From the NCBI GenBank assembly GCA_024683495.1, contig JAIKYF010000031.1:1-33909 (forward strand): DNA of 33,909 nucleotides. Reading direction: 5' to 3'. A program made the position numbers and the translations under genes. Positions 1 through 11,130 of this stretch are shown in pieces (within the stretch, counting starts at the first letter, position 1; each line of letters begins with the position of its first letter). The notes under the pieces were generated by a model that searched no databases, was not told the DNA's origin, and saw only the letters and a program-made list of their open reading frames with translations. Origin of the DNA: Bacilli bacterium. Lineage in GTDB: Bacteria; Bacillota_I; Bacilli_A; RFN20; CAG-826.

Positions 1-2874
1 CTCGGCATCTATGACCGTTTGGTCGGCCGTGTCTTAGCCGAAGATCTCGTCGCCTCCGAAGAAGACGGTGGAGTGGTGGTCTTCGAAAAGAAACACAAAC
101 TCACCAAGCGTGACGTGGCCAATCTCCGCGATATGGAATTCTTCGAGCATGGCGCCCACAAGGTCCATCTCAACGCCAATCCGGCCCTTGACCAATATAG
201 CGATGTCAACATCGTGAGAGTCTACGCTAACGATGATCCTGAAGACATCGTCGTCAAGATCATCGGCACCGACCTTGCCTTAAATGGCGACGAGAACACC
301 CCAAGCGTCTCCCGCATCACCATCTCCGATATGGTCGCCACCTTCTCTTACCTCATGGGTCTCCAGTATGGCATTGGACGAGTCGACGATATCGATCACT
401 TAGGCAACCGTCGTATCAGATGCGTTGGCGAGCTTCTCCAGATTCACTTCCGGATGGGTCTTAACAAGATGGCCAAAACCGTCCAGCAGAAGATGTCCAT
501 CACCGACCTTGAATCGGCTAAGCCAAGTCAGCTCATCAACATCCGCCCCTTAACCTCCGCGGTCCGTGAGTTCTTCGCCTCCAACCAACTCTCGCAGTTC
601 ATGGATCAGACCAACCCACTCGCTGAGTTGACCAATAAGAGACGTATCTCCGCCTTAGGTTTAGGCGGCATCACCAGAGACCGCGCCTCCATGGAAGTCC
701 GTGACGTTCACCATACCCACTATGGTCGTATCTGCCCAATCGAGACTCCTGAAGGCCAGAACATCGGTCTTATCAACAATCTCTCGACCTACGCCAAGAT
801 CAACCGCTATGGCTTCATCGAAACCCCATACCGCGTGGTCGTGACCGTCGAAGATGAAAAAGGCAACAAGCGTCAATTCGTCACCGACAAAGCCGAATAT
901 CTCTCGGCCGATGCCGAAAGAGGCTTATATATCGCCGAAGCCAACTTGGCTCTAGGCCAAGAGACCGTCATCGAATATGAAGGCGAGAAACTCGTCGCGA
1001 AGGAAATCCTCGAAGACGAAGTCACCTGCCGTCATAACGAAGATAACGTCAAGGCCCCGAAAGAGAAGATCACCTATGTCGATGTTTCGCCAAAACAGAT
1101 CGTCTCCATCGCCGCGGCGTGTATTCCATTCCTTGAAAACGACGATTCCACCCGTGCTTTGATGGGTGCGAACATGCAGCGTCAGGCTCTTCCTCTCCTC
1201 CGTCCATCCATGGCTTATGTCGGCACTGGGCTTGAGGGCAAGATCGCCAAAGACTCCGGCTTAGCCGTCGTCTCCAAGGGTGAAGGCGTCGTCACCTATA
1301 TGGATAGCGCCACCATCATCATCCAGGAGAAAGAAGGCCCAAGAACCTACCATCTCCAGAAGTTCGATCGTGCCAACCAAGGCACTTGCATCAACCAAAA
1401 GCCAATCGTCAAAGTCGGCGACAAGGTCGAAAAAGACCAAATCATCGCCGATGGCCCAGCCATGCGCAATGGCGAGCTCGCCCTTGGCCAAAACGTCCTC
1501 ATCGCCTATATGACCTGGCATGGTTATAACTATGAAGACGCGGTCATCATGTCCGAGAACATGGTCAAAAACGACACTTACACCTCCATCCACATCGAGG
1601 CCTATGACCTCGAGTGCCGCGAAACCAAGTTAGGCAACGAGGAAATCACCCGTGAGATTCCTAACGTCGGCGAAGATTCCAAGACCTTCCTCGACGAAAG
1701 CGGCATCATCATCCCTGGCGCGGAAGTCAAAGAAGGCGATATCCTCGTTGGTAAGGTCACTCCAAAAGGACAGACTGAGCCAACTCCCGAGGAAAAACTC
1801 CTTATGGCCATCTTCGCCGAGAAGACCAAAGACGGTAGAGATACCTCCCTCCGCGTTCCTCATGGCGGCGCTGGCATCGTCCTCAAAGTCAAGGTGTATT
1901 CTGCCAAAAACAAAGATCCACTCCCCACTGGAGTCATCCAGAAGGTGAGAGTCTATATCGTTCAGAAGAGAAAGATCTCCGAAGGCGACAAGATGTCTGG
2001 CCGTCATGGTAACAAGGGCGTCATCTCCAAGATCTTACCGGTCGAGGATATGCCATTCTTGTCCGATGGTACCCCAATCGACATCATGTTGTCCCCAATG
2101 GGCGTTCCTTCCCGTATGAACATCGGTCAGATCTTCGAGATTCATCTTGGTCTCGCCTGCCGTAAACTCGGCATGAAGATCGCCACCCCAGTATTCGATG
2201 GCATCTCCAACGATGAATTATTCGATATCATGAAGAAAGCCGGCCTCGCCAGCGATGGCAAGACCATCCTCTATGATGGGCAAACCGGCGAAAGATTCTC
2301 CGAACGTATCTCCGTCGGCATCATGTATATGATTAAACTCGTCCACATGGTCGACGATAAGTTACATGCCCGTGCGACTGGTCCTTATAGCTTAGTGACT
2401 CAGCAGCCATTAGGCGGCAAAGCCCAGAACGGCGGCCAGAGATTCGGCGAAATGGAGGTTTGGGCCCTCGAAGCTTATGGTGCTGCCCACGTCCTCCAAG
2501 AAATGCTCACCATTAAATCAGACGACCGCGTCGGCCGTAGAAAGTGCTACGAAGCCATCATCAAGGGCAACGACATCCCCCGCCCAGGCCTTCCTGAAGC
2601 CTTCAAAGTCTTCACCAAGGAACTCAAGGGCTTAGGCATGAAAGTCTCCCTTTATGATCAAGAAGGCGACCTCATCAATCTCGATCACTTAGCCAAAGAG
2701 GCTTTGATCGAAGAAAGAAAGGTCAACTCGACCATCCGTAACCTGACGGCCCCACGCGAAGAAGAAAAACCTGACGTTGTCGAAGTCACCGAAGACGAAA
2801 CCCTCGTCTCCGAACAGTCGGCCCTCGATGAAGGCTTGACCATCGGCACCAAGGTTGAGAGCGATCTTGATTAA
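1..2874 (+). CDS. rpoB: DNA-directed RNA polymerase subunit beta (5' end outside window)
   Basis: Frame open from base 1 ([16 protein letters not shown]...); contains [58 protein letters not shown] and [24 protein letters not shown] motifs; followed by rpoC. Confidence 0.98.
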   Translation, partial: LGIYDRLVGRVLAEDLVASEEDGGVVVFEKKHKLTKRDVANLRDMEFFEHGAHKVHLNANPALDQYSDVNIVRVYANDDPEDIVVKIIGTDLALNGDENTPSVSRITISDMVATFSYLMGLQYGIGRVDDIDHLGNRRIRCVGELLQIHFRMGLNKMAKTVQQKMSITDLESAKPSQLINIRPLTSAVREFFASNQLSQFMDQTNPLAELTNKRRISALGLGGITRDRASMEVRDVHHTHYGRICPIETPEGQNIGLINNLSTYAKINRYGFIETPYRVVVTVEDEKGNKRQFVTDKAEYLSADAERGLYIAEANLALGQETVIEYEGEKLVAKEILEDEVTCRHNEDNVKAPKEKITYVDVSPKQIVSIAAACIPFLENDDSTRALMGANMQRQALPLLRPSMAYVGTGLEGKIAKDSGLAVVSKGEGVVTYMDSATIIIQEKEGPRTYHLQKFDRANQGTCINQKPIVKVGDKVEKDQIIADGPAMRNGELALGQNVLIAYMTWHGYNYEDAVIMSENMVKNDTYTSIHIEAYDLECRETKLGNEEITREIPNVGEDSKTFLDESGIIIPGAEVKEGDILVGKVTPKGQTEPTPEEKLLMAIFAEKTKDGRDTSLRVPHGGAGIVLKVKVYSAKNKDPLPTGVIQKVRVYIVQKRKISEGDKMSGRHGNKGVISKILPVEDMPFLSDGTPIDIMLSPMGVPSRMNIGQIFEIHLGLACRKLGMKIATPVFDGISNDELFDIMKKAGLASDGKTILYDGQTGERFSERISVGIMYMIKLVHMVDDKLHARATGPYSLVTQQPLGGKAQNGGQRFGEMEVWALEAYGAAHVLQEMLTIKSDDRVGRRKCYEAIIKGNDIPRPGLPEAFKVFTKELKGLGMKVSLYDQEGDLINLDHLAKEALIEERKVNSTIRNLTAPREEEKPDVVEVTEDETLVSEQSALDEGLTIGTKVESDLD

Positions 2875-2895
2875 GGAAATGGAGGTAAATAACTA

Positions 2896-5800
2896 ATGTT
2901 TGACGTTAATAATCTGGCCGCGATGCAAGTCGGCCTTGCTTCCCCTGAAGACATCATCTCTTGGTCCAAGGGCGAGGTTACCAAATCCGAAACCATCAAC
3001 TATCGTTCCCAAAAGCCGGAAATGGGAGGTCTCTTCTGCGAAAAGATCTTCGGCCCGGCCAAAGACTACGAATGCCATTGCGGCAAATACAAAAAGATCC
3101 GTTACCAAGGCATCACCTGCGAAAAGTGCGGCGTCGAAGTCATCTCCAAGGAGTGGAGAAGAGAGAGATTCGGTCATATTCACCTCATCTCCCCATGCTC
3201 CCACATCTGGTATCTTAAGGGTATCCCCTCAAGAATGAGCTTGATTCTCGAAATCCCTCCTAAGCAATTAGAGGATATCGTCTATTATGCCGCCCACATC
3301 GTCCTTGATAAGGGCAACTCCAAAATCTTAGCCGACAAGCAATACCTCAACGAATCCGCTGCCCGTATTGCCTTCAAAGACGTCATCGAAAACGAGATCA
3401 TGCCGACTCTCGAAATCGATTCTCTTCCCTATCAGAAGGCCGAAGCCATCGTCGCTAAATTAGGCGATCCCAACGAAACCTTCGATTACTTCTCCTCTTC
3501 TAACTTCATCTCCAGAAACCTTAAGACCGTCTTCGGCGAAGGCGCCGAAGCCGTCAAGGATCTTCTTAGAAAAGTCAACATCGAAGAAGAAAGCAACGCC
3601 ATCTCCGAGGCCATCAAGGCCACGAAGAGCGAGGGCGAGAGACAGCGTCTAGTCAAAAGACTCGAAGTCGTGGAAGCCTTCCGCAAATCCGGCCAAAAGC
3701 CCGAGTGGATGGTTCTCGATGACCTCCCCGTCATCCCACCTGATCTCCGTCCAATGCTTCAGCTCGATGGCGGTAGATTCGCGGCCAGTGACTTCAATGA
3801 ACTCTATCGCCGCGTCATCTCCCGTAACAATCGTTTGAAGAAATTGATCGATATCAACTCACCAAACGTCATTCTCATCAACGAGAAGCGTATGTTGCAG
3901 GAAGCCGTCGATGCTCTCATCGATAACGGCCGCCGCAACAAGCCCGTCACCGGTCCTAGCGGGAGAGCCCTCAAGTCTCTCTCCAGCGGCTTAAAGGGCA
4001 AACAAGGTCGTTTCCGTCAGAACCTCTTAGGTAAGAGAGTCGACTTCTCTGGCCGTTCGGTCATCGCGGTTGGCCCATCCCTCAAGATGTATCAATGCGG
4101 ACTTCCCCGCGAGATGGCTATCCAGCTTCTCCGCCCCTTCATCGCCGCCTTATTGATTAAGGAAGGATATGTGAGCGCCCATAAGCAAGCCGATAAGATC
4201 ATCGATCGTTACGATCCAATCGTCTTCGACATCGTCGATAGAATCATCTCTCAGCATCCTGTCTTACTTAACCGTGCGCCAACCCTCCACCGTCTTGGCA
4301 TCCAGGCCTTCCAGCCGATCCTCGTCGATGGTCGTGCCATCCGTCTCCACCCGCTCGTCTGCCCTGGCTTCAACGCCGACTTCGACGGTGACCAGATGGC
4401 GGTTCACGTCCCACTTGGCAAAGCCGCTCAAGAAGAAGCCCTTAAGCTGATGTTGGCCTCCAACAACATCTTAGGCCCGAAAGATGGCAAGCCAATCGTC
4501 ATCCCTGGCCAGGATATGGTCATGGGTAACTATTACCTCACGATCGAAGAATCCAAGAACGATTTCCTCGAGCGTGCCAAAGCTTTGCGCTCCCTCACGA
4601 TTGCCGATGAGGAAGAAAGAATCGCGAATGAAGAAGAAGCTCTCCGCCAAGAAGGCTATGCCGAAATGGAAGGTCACGTCTTCGCTTCCATCCGCGAAGT
4701 CATCGATGCCTATGAAAACCGCATCGTCTCCCTCCACAACCGTATCGGCATCAGAGCCTCCGTCCTCCATAAGAAATTCTATGGGCCGGAAGCAGTTGGC
4801 GTCGAATGGGCCAAAGGCGGTCTTCCAATCGAGGTGAAAGACCAATATCTTCTCACTTCCGTCGGTAAGATCATCTTCAATGAAATCTTCCCTGACGACT
4901 TCATCTTCATCAATGGCGATGAACCAAACGTCGAGAAGAAAGAGACCATCCTTTCTTGGTTTGTTCCAGCTGGAACCGACATCAAGGAAGCCATCGCCTC
5001 CCAACCTCTCCATGGGGCCATCAAGAAGAAGTGGTTAGGCGCCATCATCGACATGTCCTTCCATAAGTACGATATGTCCGATGAAGCGACCTCCAAACTC
5101 ACTCCATCCAAGACCTCCGCGATTCTTGATAAGATCAAGGATCAAGGCTTCGAATATTCCACCGTCTCCGCGGTTACCGTCGCTATCTCCGATATCGACA
5201 TCAGCAAACTCACGAAGAAGGGTGTCATCGTCGCCGAAAGCCAGAAGAAAGTCGACAAGATCGCCGAAATGGCGAAGAAAGGTCTTCTTTCCGAGGGCGA
5301 ACGCCACAACTTAGTCACCTCCGTCTGGAGCGCGGCTACCGAAGGCGTCAGAGACGAAGTGGCGGCTCACTTGCAGAAAGATAAGTCCAACCCTCTCGTC
5401 ATCATGTTCGAGTCTGGTGCTCGTGGCTCCATCGATAACTTCAAGCAGTTGATGGGTATGAAAGGCTGCGTCGCCAACCCGAAGAATGAAACCATCGAAC
5501 TTCCAATCATCTCCTCTTACCGTGAAGGTTTGAAGGTTGCGGAGTTCTTCATTAACACCCACGGCGCCCGTAAGGGTGGCGCGGATACCGCCTTAAAGAC
5601 CGCCGACTCTGGCTATTTGACCCGTCGTCTCGTCGATGTCTCCCAAGACGTCGTCGTCCGCGAGATCGATTGCCATTGCGACCACGGCTTCAAAGTCCGC
5701 GAAATCCGCGATACTTCCCGTGATGTCGTCATCGCCACGCTTGATGAGCGTCTCTCTGGACGTTTCTCGATGAGAGATATCGTTGATCCTAATACTGGCG

Positions 5801-6906
5801 AAGTCATCGTCAAAGCCAATGCGATGATCACCGACCTCCAAGCCAAGCAAATCGTTGCCGCTGGCATCAAGGAAGTCGAAATCCGTTCCTTATTCACCTG
5901 CCAGACCAAGAACGGCGTTTGCCAACACTGCTATGGCAGAAACATGGCGACCGGCCGCTTAGTCGAAGTCGGTGAAGCGGTTGGCATCATGGCCGCCCAA
6001 TCCATCGGCGAACCTGGCACTCAGCTCACCATGCGAGTCTTCCACACCGGCGGTTTGGCTGGTAGCGATATCACCACTGGTTTGCCTCGTGTTCAGGAGT
6101 TAGTCGAAGCCCGTCCTCCAAAGGGCGTTGCCAAGATCTCCAAGATCGATGGTGTCGTCAAATCCATCGAACACCTCGAGCGTGGCTCTTATAAAGTCAT
6201 CATCGAATCGGTACACAAAGCCGTCGATAGCGAGGTGAAAGAAGGTGAGGTCGAAGTCGATGAGTGCATCACCGATTACGGTTCTCGTCTCCGCGTCAAA
6301 GTCGGCGATCATGTCGAAAATGGTGGCAAGATCACCGAAGGCGCCATCAACCCCAAAGAATTACTCGACGTCTCCGATGTTGAGAAGGTCGAGGTCTATA
6401 TGATCAAGGAAATCCGTAAGGTCTATGCGGCCCAGGGTATCGGAATCTCCGATAAACACTTGGAAATCATCGTCCGCCAGATGCTCCGTAAGGTCTACGT
6501 CCTCGATAAGGGCGACACCGATTTGATCCCTGGGACCAGAGTCGATGTCGACACCTACACCCTCATCAACCAGGCAGCCTTGCTCGCTGGCAAAAAGCCA
6601 GCCTTGGCTCACCCCTTCCTCCTTGGCATCACCAAGGCGGCCTTAGAGACCGAATCCTTCCTCTCCGCGGCTTCCTTCCAGGAAACCACCAGAGTCTTGA
6701 CCGATGCGGCCATCAAGGCGAAGAAAGATCCTCTCCATGGCTTGAAAGAGAATGTCATCACTGGCAAACTCATCCCTGCCGGAACTGGTCTATTCTCCGA
6801 AGAAGCGGAAGCGGAAAGGCTTAAGGATTTCTCCGTTGAAGGCCATATGGCTCTCGTCAAGGATCAATACCTTGAAGACCATGACCGTCACGAAAAGAAA
6901 GACTAA
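2896..6906 (+). CDS. rpoC: DNA-directed RNA polymerase subunit beta'
   Basis: 1336 aa; catalytic NADFDGDQMAVHVPL, zinc-binding CHCGKYKKIRYQGITCEKCGVEV, AAQSIGEPGTQLTMRVFHTGG; RBS ggaggt upstream of ATG 2896. Confidence 0.98.
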   Translation: MFDVNNLAAMQVGLASPEDIISWSKGEVTKSETINYRSQKPEMGGLFCEKIFGPAKDYECHCGKYKKIRYQGITCEKCGVEVISKEWRRERFGHIHLISPCSHIWYLKGIPSRMSLILEIPPKQLEDIVYYAAHIVLDKGNSKILADKQYLNESAARIAFKDVIENEIMPTLEIDSLPYQKAEAIVAKLGDPNETFDYFSSSNFISRNLKTVFGEGAEAVKDLLRKVNIEEESNAISEAIKATKSEGERQRLVKRLEVVEAFRKSGQKPEWMVLDDLPVIPPDLRPMLQLDGGRFAASDFNELYRRVISRNNRLKKLIDINSPNVILINEKRMLQEAVDALIDNGRRNKPVTGPSGRALKSLSSGLKGKQGRFRQNLLGKRVDFSGRSVIAVGPSLKMYQCGLPREMAIQLLRPFIAALLIKEGYVSAHKQADKIIDRYDPIVFDIVDRIISQHPVLLNRAPTLHRLGIQAFQPILVDGRAIRLHPLVCPGFNADFDGDQMAVHVPLGKAAQEEALKLMLASNNILGPKDGKPIVIPGQDMVMGNYYLTIEESKNDFLERAKALRSLTIADEEERIANEEEALRQEGYAEMEGHVFASIREVIDAYENRIVSLHNRIGIRASVLHKKFYGPEAVGVEWAKGGLPIEVKDQYLLTSVGKIIFNEIFPDDFIFINGDEPNVEKKETILSWFVPAGTDIKEAIASQPLHGAIKKKWLGAIIDMSFHKYDMSDEATSKLTPSKTSAILDKIKDQGFEYSTVSAVTVAISDIDISKLTKKGVIVAESQKKVDKIAEMAKKGLLSEGERHNLVTSVWSAATEGVRDEVAAHLQKDKSNPLVIMFESGARGSIDNFKQLMGMKGCVANPKNETIELPIISSYREGLKVAEFFINTHGARKGGADTALKTADSGYLTRRLVDVSQDVVVREIDCHCDHGFKVREIRDTSRDVVIATLDERLSGRFSMRDIVDPNTGEVIVKANAMITDLQAKQIVAAGIKEVEIRSLFTCQTKNGVCQHCYGRNMATGRLVEVGEAVGIMAAQSIGEPGTQLTMRVFHTGGLAGSDITTGLPRVQELVEARPPKGVAKISKIDGVVKSIEHLERGSYKVIIESVHKAVDSEVKEGEVEVDECITDYGSRLRVKVGDHVENGGKITEGAINPKELLDVSDVEKVEVYMIKEIRKVYAAQGIGISDKHLEIIVRQMLRKVYVLDKGDTDLIPGTRVDVDTYTLINQAALLAGKKPALAHPFLLGITKAALETESFLSAASFQETTRVLTDAAIKAKKDPLHGLKENVITGKLIPAGTGLFSEEAEAERLKDFSVEGHMALVKDQYLEDHDRHEKKD

Positions 6907-6929
6907 GTCTAGCCTCTAAAGTCGACACT

Positions 6930-6960
6930 AGCCCCCGCCTCAAAGGTGGGGGCTTTATTA
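6930..6960 (+). terminator. Intrinsic terminator after rpoC
   Basis: AGCCCCCGCCT-CAA-AGGTGGGGGCT stem (one G.U) followed by TTATT. Confidence 0.85.
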
Positions 6961-6975
6961 ATGCGATAAATACGA

Positions 6976-6981
6976 TATAAT
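6976..6981 (+). promoter_or_regulatory. Predicted -10 element (TATAAT) for downstream membrane protein gene
   Basis: Perfect TATAAT, 14 nt before ATG 6996; no Shine-Dalgarno seen. Confidence 0.5.
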
Positions 6982-6995
6982 TTATTGGTTACTTT

Positions 6996-7823
6996 ATGTT
7001 AGAAAGACTCAGAAAACCAATTTTAATCATCTCCATCATCCTCATTTGGCTGATGAATATTATCCTTTTCTATATTCGGTATCCTTCCATTAACTTCGCG
7101 AGTTTATTTGATTTTGCTGATCTTTCGGAGACGGGATTGCTTGAGTTGCTGAACGCTTACGCCCTTATTGGGAATGCGATACTGATCTTGCTATTAGGGA
7201 TCTTGAGCATCATTTTCTCGCGACCCCGCTTTGGGAAAACCCCGCAAGTTCTCTTCACCATCGCCTTGATTTTATTGATTGGTCAGTTCCTTGGTCCGAA
7301 TTATTTCATGAATGTCCTCAGCTGGGATATCGCTTATTTATTTGAATCTATCGATATTTTTAAAAAACTCTTCCATATATTTATATGCCCATATCTATGG
7401 TTTTTAGGGATCACGGCCTTCCTAGTCTCCATCTTCTTTATTAGATTTAGCTTTGGGAAAATCCTCAATATCATCGCCAAAATCTATGTCATGGCCTTAT
7501 GCGCGGGGATCGTCACGTCCATGACTATGATGATTATCGCCTCTAATGGAAGCGAGAGTCTTCAGATGCCAACCTTATATCTTGCTTCTCTTTTGTTCGT
7601 CATCATGTTCATTAATCTCTTCTTGATGGGCCACAACGAATATTATGCGACCAACATCGTCTTTGAACGGGAGGAGGAGCCAGAGCCAATTAAGGTGACG
7701 ACGGTCAAAAAGACGATGAGCAAAAAAGCCCCGGTCAAGACCGACCCAGTTCCTGTTCCGAATATCCTCTTTGGGCAGAAGATCCCGGCATATTATCTAG
7801 CAGAGGATGAAGAAGTCATCTAA
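6996..7823 (+). CDS. Polytopic membrane protein of unknown function
   Basis: 275 aa with several hydrophobic segments (PILIISIILIWLMNIILFYI, AILILLLGILSIIF, ILNIIAKIYVMALCAGIVTSMTMMIIA) and a basic C-terminal tail; flanked by its own terminator. Confidence 0.8.
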   Translation: MLERLRKPILIISIILIWLMNIILFYIRYPSINFASLFDFADLSETGLLELLNAYALIGNAILILLLGILSIIFSRPRFGKTPQVLFTIALILLIGQFLGPNYFMNVLSWDIAYLFESIDIFKKLFHIFICPYLWFLGITAFLVSIFFIRFSFGKILNIIAKIYVMALCAGIVTSMTMMIIASNGSESLQMPTLYLASLLFVIMFINLFLMGHNEYYATNIVFEREEEPEPIKVTTVKKTMSKKAPVKTDPVPVPNILFGQKIPAYYLAEDEEVI

Positions 7824-7845
7824 GACCCCGTTCAAGGGTCTTTTT
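7822..7845 (+). terminator. Intrinsic terminator
   Basis: AAGACCC-cgttcaa-GGGTCTT followed by a T run; overlaps the stop codon region of the membrane protein gene. Confidence 0.75.
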
Positions 7846-7850
7846 CAATG

Positions 7851-7963
7851 TTCGAAAGCGAAAAACTTTTTTGCTTTTTTATAGGAGAAATTAGCTAAAG
7901 AAGCAGGGGAGCAAACCCCTATAAAAAAGAAGAGAATTCATCGCTCAAAAAAGTTTTTTCGAA
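7851..7963. repeat. Nested inverted repeats / A-tract element upstream of str promoter
   Basis: Outer arms CGAAAAACTTTTTTG (7859-7873) and CAAAAAAGTTTTTTCG (7946-7961); immediately inside, perfect 12-bp arms CTTTTTTATAGG (7874-7885) and CCTATAAAAAAG (7918-7929); inner GGGG-agcaaa-CCCC (7906-7919). Confidence 0.7.
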
Positions 7964-7968
7964 TGTTG

Positions 7969-7997
7969 TTGACAGGTGGTTTATATAAGTATAAACT
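7969..7997 (+). promoter_or_regulatory. Predicted str operon promoter
   Basis: TTGACA (7969-7974), 17-bp spacer, TAAACT (7992-7997). Confidence 0.75.
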
Positions 7998-8007
7998 TTC
8001 GTTCGGA

Positions 8008-8071
8008 CGTAACTAAAAGGCATTTTGCCATTTTAATTTACGGACTGGTTGACACACTGGGATATGTGTGT
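8008..8071 (+). promoter_or_regulatory. Structured 5' leader of rpsL (two predicted hairpins)
   Basis: Hairpin 1: CGTAA ct AAAAGGCA ttt TGCC a TTTT aat TTACG (8008-8042). Hairpin 2: ACACAC-tgggatat-GTGTGT (8052-8071). RBS aaaggag follows at about 8081. Confidence 0.5.
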
Positions 8072-8100
8072 TTCAAAGGCAAAGGAGAAAAAGTCAAAAA

Positions 8101-8520
8101 ATGCCAACGATAAACCAATTAGTCAGATCCGGCAGAAAGACTTCCGTTAAGAAGTCGAAGACTCCGGCTCTTGGCAAAAGATGGAATTCTTTGACCAAGA
8201 GAAGCAGCAATCAGCCATCTTCACAGAAAAGAGGCGTTTGCACCCGTGTCGGGACGATGACCCCGAAAAAGCCAAACTCGGCTTTAAGAAAGTACGCTCG
8301 TGTCCGCTTATCTAACGGTTACGAAGTCACCGCCTACATCGGTGGTGAGGGACATAACCTCCAAGAGCACAGCACCGTCATGATTCGTGGCGGCCGTGTC
8401 AAGGACCTCCCAGGCGTTCGTTATCACATCATCCGTGGTACTTTGGACTGCGGTGGAATCGAAGCTAGAAGACAGGGAAGAAGCCTCTACGGCACCAAGA
8501 AACCTGCCCCAGCTAAGTAA
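8101..8520 (+). CDS. rpsL: 30S ribosomal protein S12
   Basis: [13 protein letters not shown]... [23 protein letters not shown]... [20 protein letters not shown] 8101 is preferred over the GTG at 8068 because of the canonical MPTINQL start and aaaggag RBS. Confidence 0.97.
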   Translation: MPTINQLVRSGRKTSVKKSKTPALGKRWNSLTKRSSNQPSSQKRGVCTRVGTMTPKKPNSALRKYARVRLSNGYEVTAYIGGEGHNLQEHSTVMIRGGRVKDLPGVRYHIIRGTLDCGGIEARRQGRSLYGTKKPAPAK

Positions 8521-8541
8521 AGAAAGGATTAGGAAAAACTT

Positions 8542-9012
8542 ATGTCACGCAAAAGCAAAGTTGAAAAGCGGGATGTCCTTCCAGATCCTGTTTACAATTC
8601 CAAACTCGTCACTCGTTTGATCAACAAGGTCATGTACGATGGCAAAAGAGGCACCTCTCAGACCATCATCTACAATTCCTTCAAGATCATCGAAGAGAAG
8701 ACCCAAAAACCAGCCATTGATGTCTTCGCTACCGCGATCAACAACATCATGCCTGGCGTCGAACTCAAAGTTCGCCGTATCGGAGCCGCCAACTATCAGG
8801 TTCCAGTGGAAGTTTCCCCCGAAAGAAAACAGACCTTAGGCCTCAGATGGCTCGTCACCTATGCTCGTCTCCGCAAAGAGAAGACCATGGAAGAGAAATT
8901 AGCCGCCGAGATCATCGATGCCGCCAATGGCACCGGCGCTTCCGTCAAGAAGAAGGAAGATGTCCACAAGATGGCCGAAGCCAACAAAGCTTACGCCCAT
9001 TATAGATGGTAG
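8542..9012 (+). CDS. rpsG: 30S ribosomal protein S7
   Basis: 156 aa; [37 protein letters not shown] ... AHYRW. Confidence 0.97.
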   Translation: MSRKSKVEKRDVLPDPVYNSKLVTRLINKVMYDGKRGTSQTIIYNSFKIIEEKTQKPAIDVFATAINNIMPGVELKVRRIGAANYQVPVEVSPERKQTLGLRWLVTYARLRKEKTMEEKLAAEIIDAANGTGASVKKKEDVHKMAEANKAYAHYRW

Positions 9013-9024
9013 AAGGAGGACAAT

Positions 9025-11127
9025 ATGGCCAACGACGAAAACAAGATTGAGGAATCTGCCGTATACGACCTTCCTCATACTCGCAACATCGGTATCATGG
9101 CTCACATCGATGCTGGTAAAACCACAACGACTGAGCGTGTCCTCTATTACACTGGCCGCACCCACAAGATTGGCGAAGTTCATGAAGGTACTGCCGTCAT
9201 GGACTGGATGGTCCAAGAGCAAGAGCGTGGTATCACCATTACCTCTTCCGCGACTACCTGCTTCTGGAAAGGCCACCGTATCAACATCATCGACACCCCG
9301 GGGCACGTCGACTTCACCGTTGAAGTTGAGCGTTCTCTCCGTGTCTTAGATGGTGCCGTCACCGTCCTCGACTCCAAAAATGGCGTCGAGCCCCAAACCG
9401 AAACCGTTTGGAGACAGGCTGATAAGTATCACGTCCCGAGAATCGTCTTCTGTAACAAGATGGACGCGATCGGCGCGGACTTCGAGATGTGCTTAGACAC
9501 TCTCAGAGAACGCCTTGGCGTCGCTTATGCCGCTTGCCAATACCCAATCGGCAGAGAATCCGAATTCACTGGCGAAATCGATCTCGTCACCATGAGAGCC
9601 TGGATTTATTCCAAGAACAAAGACGAGCCGCCAGTGGAACAGGATATTCCTGCAGAATACCTCGAGAAGGCTACCTTCTATCATGCCCAACTCTTAGAGA
9701 CCCTCGCCAACTTCGACGAAGAAATCATGATGGACGTCTTAGAGGAGAAAGAACCTTCCATCGAGAAAGTGAAGGAAGTCATCCGTAAGCAAACCTTAAC
9801 CGCGGCTTTCTTCCCAGTTTTCTGCGGCACCGCCTTCAAGGATAAGGGCATCCAGCTCCTCCTCGACGCGGTCGTCGATTACCTCCCATCCCCACTTGAT
9901 ATCCCAGGTGAGAAGGGAACCATCAAAGGCGAACCCTATGAGTGCAAAGTCACCGACAATGCCCCATTTGTTGGCTTAGCCTTCAAGATTGCGACCGATC
10001 CATTCGTTGGACGTCTCGCTTATGTCCGTGTCTATCAAGGTCAGCTTAAGAGCGGCACCTACGTCTTGAACTCTTCTAGAGGCACCCAAGAACGTATCGC
10101 CCGTTTGGTCTTGATGCACGCCAACCGCCGTCAGGAAGTCAGCGTCTTGCACGCTGGTGAAATCGGCGCTGTCGTCGGCTTGAAAGCCACCACGACCGGT
10201 GATACCCTCTCCGATCCCAATGAACCAGCCATCCTTGAGAGCCTTGAGTTCCCAGAGCCAGTTCTTGAAGAAGCTATCGAGCCAAAAACCAAAGGCGACA
10301 TCGAGAAGATGGAAAACGCTTTGACTAAATTAGCCGAAGAAGATCCTACCTTCCGTGTCCATACCAACAAAGAAACCGGCCAGACCATCATCGGCGGTGT
10401 CGGCGAACTTCAGCTTGACGTTCTCGTCGACCGTATGAAGAGAGAATTCAACGTCGAAGTCAATGTTGGTAAACCCCAAGTCAACTATCGTGAAACCATC
10501 CGTAAGACGGGTGAGGCCCAGGGCCGTTATGTCAAACAGTCCGGTGGTCATGGTCAATATGGTGACGTTTGGGTCAGATTTGAACCAAACGAAGGCAAGG
10601 GATTCGAATTCGTCGACGCGATCGTCGGCGGCGCGGTCCCAAAAGAATTCATCAAGCCAACTCAGCAAGGTCTTGAAGAGGCCATGCAAAGAGGCGTTCT
10701 CGCCGGATACCCCCTTATCGATGTCAAAGCCACCTTGTTCGATGGCTCCTACCACGATGTCGACTCTTCGGAAGCCGCTTATAAGATCGCCGCTTCGATG
10801 GCCCTCAAAGCCGCCGCTCCGAAATGCGACCCTGTTATCCTTGAACCTATCATGAAGGTCGATATTACGGTCCCAGAACAATATTATGGTGATGTCTTAG
10901 GCGATGTTTCCCGTCGTAGAGGCTCGATCCAAGAAGAAACCGTCCGCGGCAACGCGAAAGTCCTCTCTTGCTTCGTCCCACTCGCCGAAATGTTCGGCTA
11001 TGTCACCGATCTTCGTTCCTTGACTCAAGGAAGAGGAAACTTCATGATGACCTTCGACCACTATGGTGAGACCCCACGTTTCATCCAGGAACAGATCATC
11101 AAAAATTCTTCGAACAATCTTCATTAA
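9025..11127 (+). CDS. fusA: Elongation factor G
   Basis: 700 aa; [57 protein letters not shown]; aggagg RBS. Confidence 0.97.
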   Translation: MANDENKIEESAVYDLPHTRNIGIMAHIDAGKTTTTERVLYYTGRTHKIGEVHEGTAVMDWMVQEQERGITITSSATTCFWKGHRINIIDTPGHVDFTVEVERSLRVLDGAVTVLDSKNGVEPQTETVWRQADKYHVPRIVFCNKMDAIGADFEMCLDTLRERLGVAYAACQYPIGRESEFTGEIDLVTMRAWIYSKNKDEPPVEQDIPAEYLEKATFYHAQLLETLANFDEEIMMDVLEEKEPSIEKVKEVIRKQTLTAAFFPVFCGTAFKDKGIQLLLDAVVDYLPSPLDIPGEKGTIKGEPYECKVTDNAPFVGLAFKIATDPFVGRLAYVRVYQGQLKSGTYVLNSSRGTQERIARLVLMHANRRQEVSVLHAGEIGAVVGLKATTTGDTLSDPNEPAILESLEFPEPVLEEAIEPKTKGDIEKMENALTKLAEEDPTFRVHTNKETGQTIIGGVGELQLDVLVDRMKREFNVEVNVGKPQVNYRETIRKTGEAQGRYVKQSGGHGQYGDVWVRFEPNEGKGFEFVDAIVGGAVPKEFIKPTQQGLEEAMQRGVLAGYPLIDVKATLFDGSYHDVDSSEAAYKIAASMALKAAAPKCDPVILEPIMKVDITVPEQYYGDVLGDVSRRRGSIQEETVRGNAKVLSCFVPLAEMFGYVTDLRSLTQGRGNFMMTFDHYGETPRFIQEQIIKNSSNNLH

Positions 11128-11130
11128 TTA

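Noticed and set aside
7906-7929. preQ1-type riboswitch (GGGGAGCAAACCCCTATAAAAAAG resembles hairpin plus A-rich tail)
   Set aside because: The hairpin loop is only 6 nt and lacks the conserved loop sequence; the segment also lies upstream of the predicted promoter.
8068-8100. Upstream GTG extension of rpsL given by the ORF track
   Set aside because: The extension encodes [11 protein letters not shown] over the RBS and leader; ATG 8101 gives the canonical S12 N-terminus.
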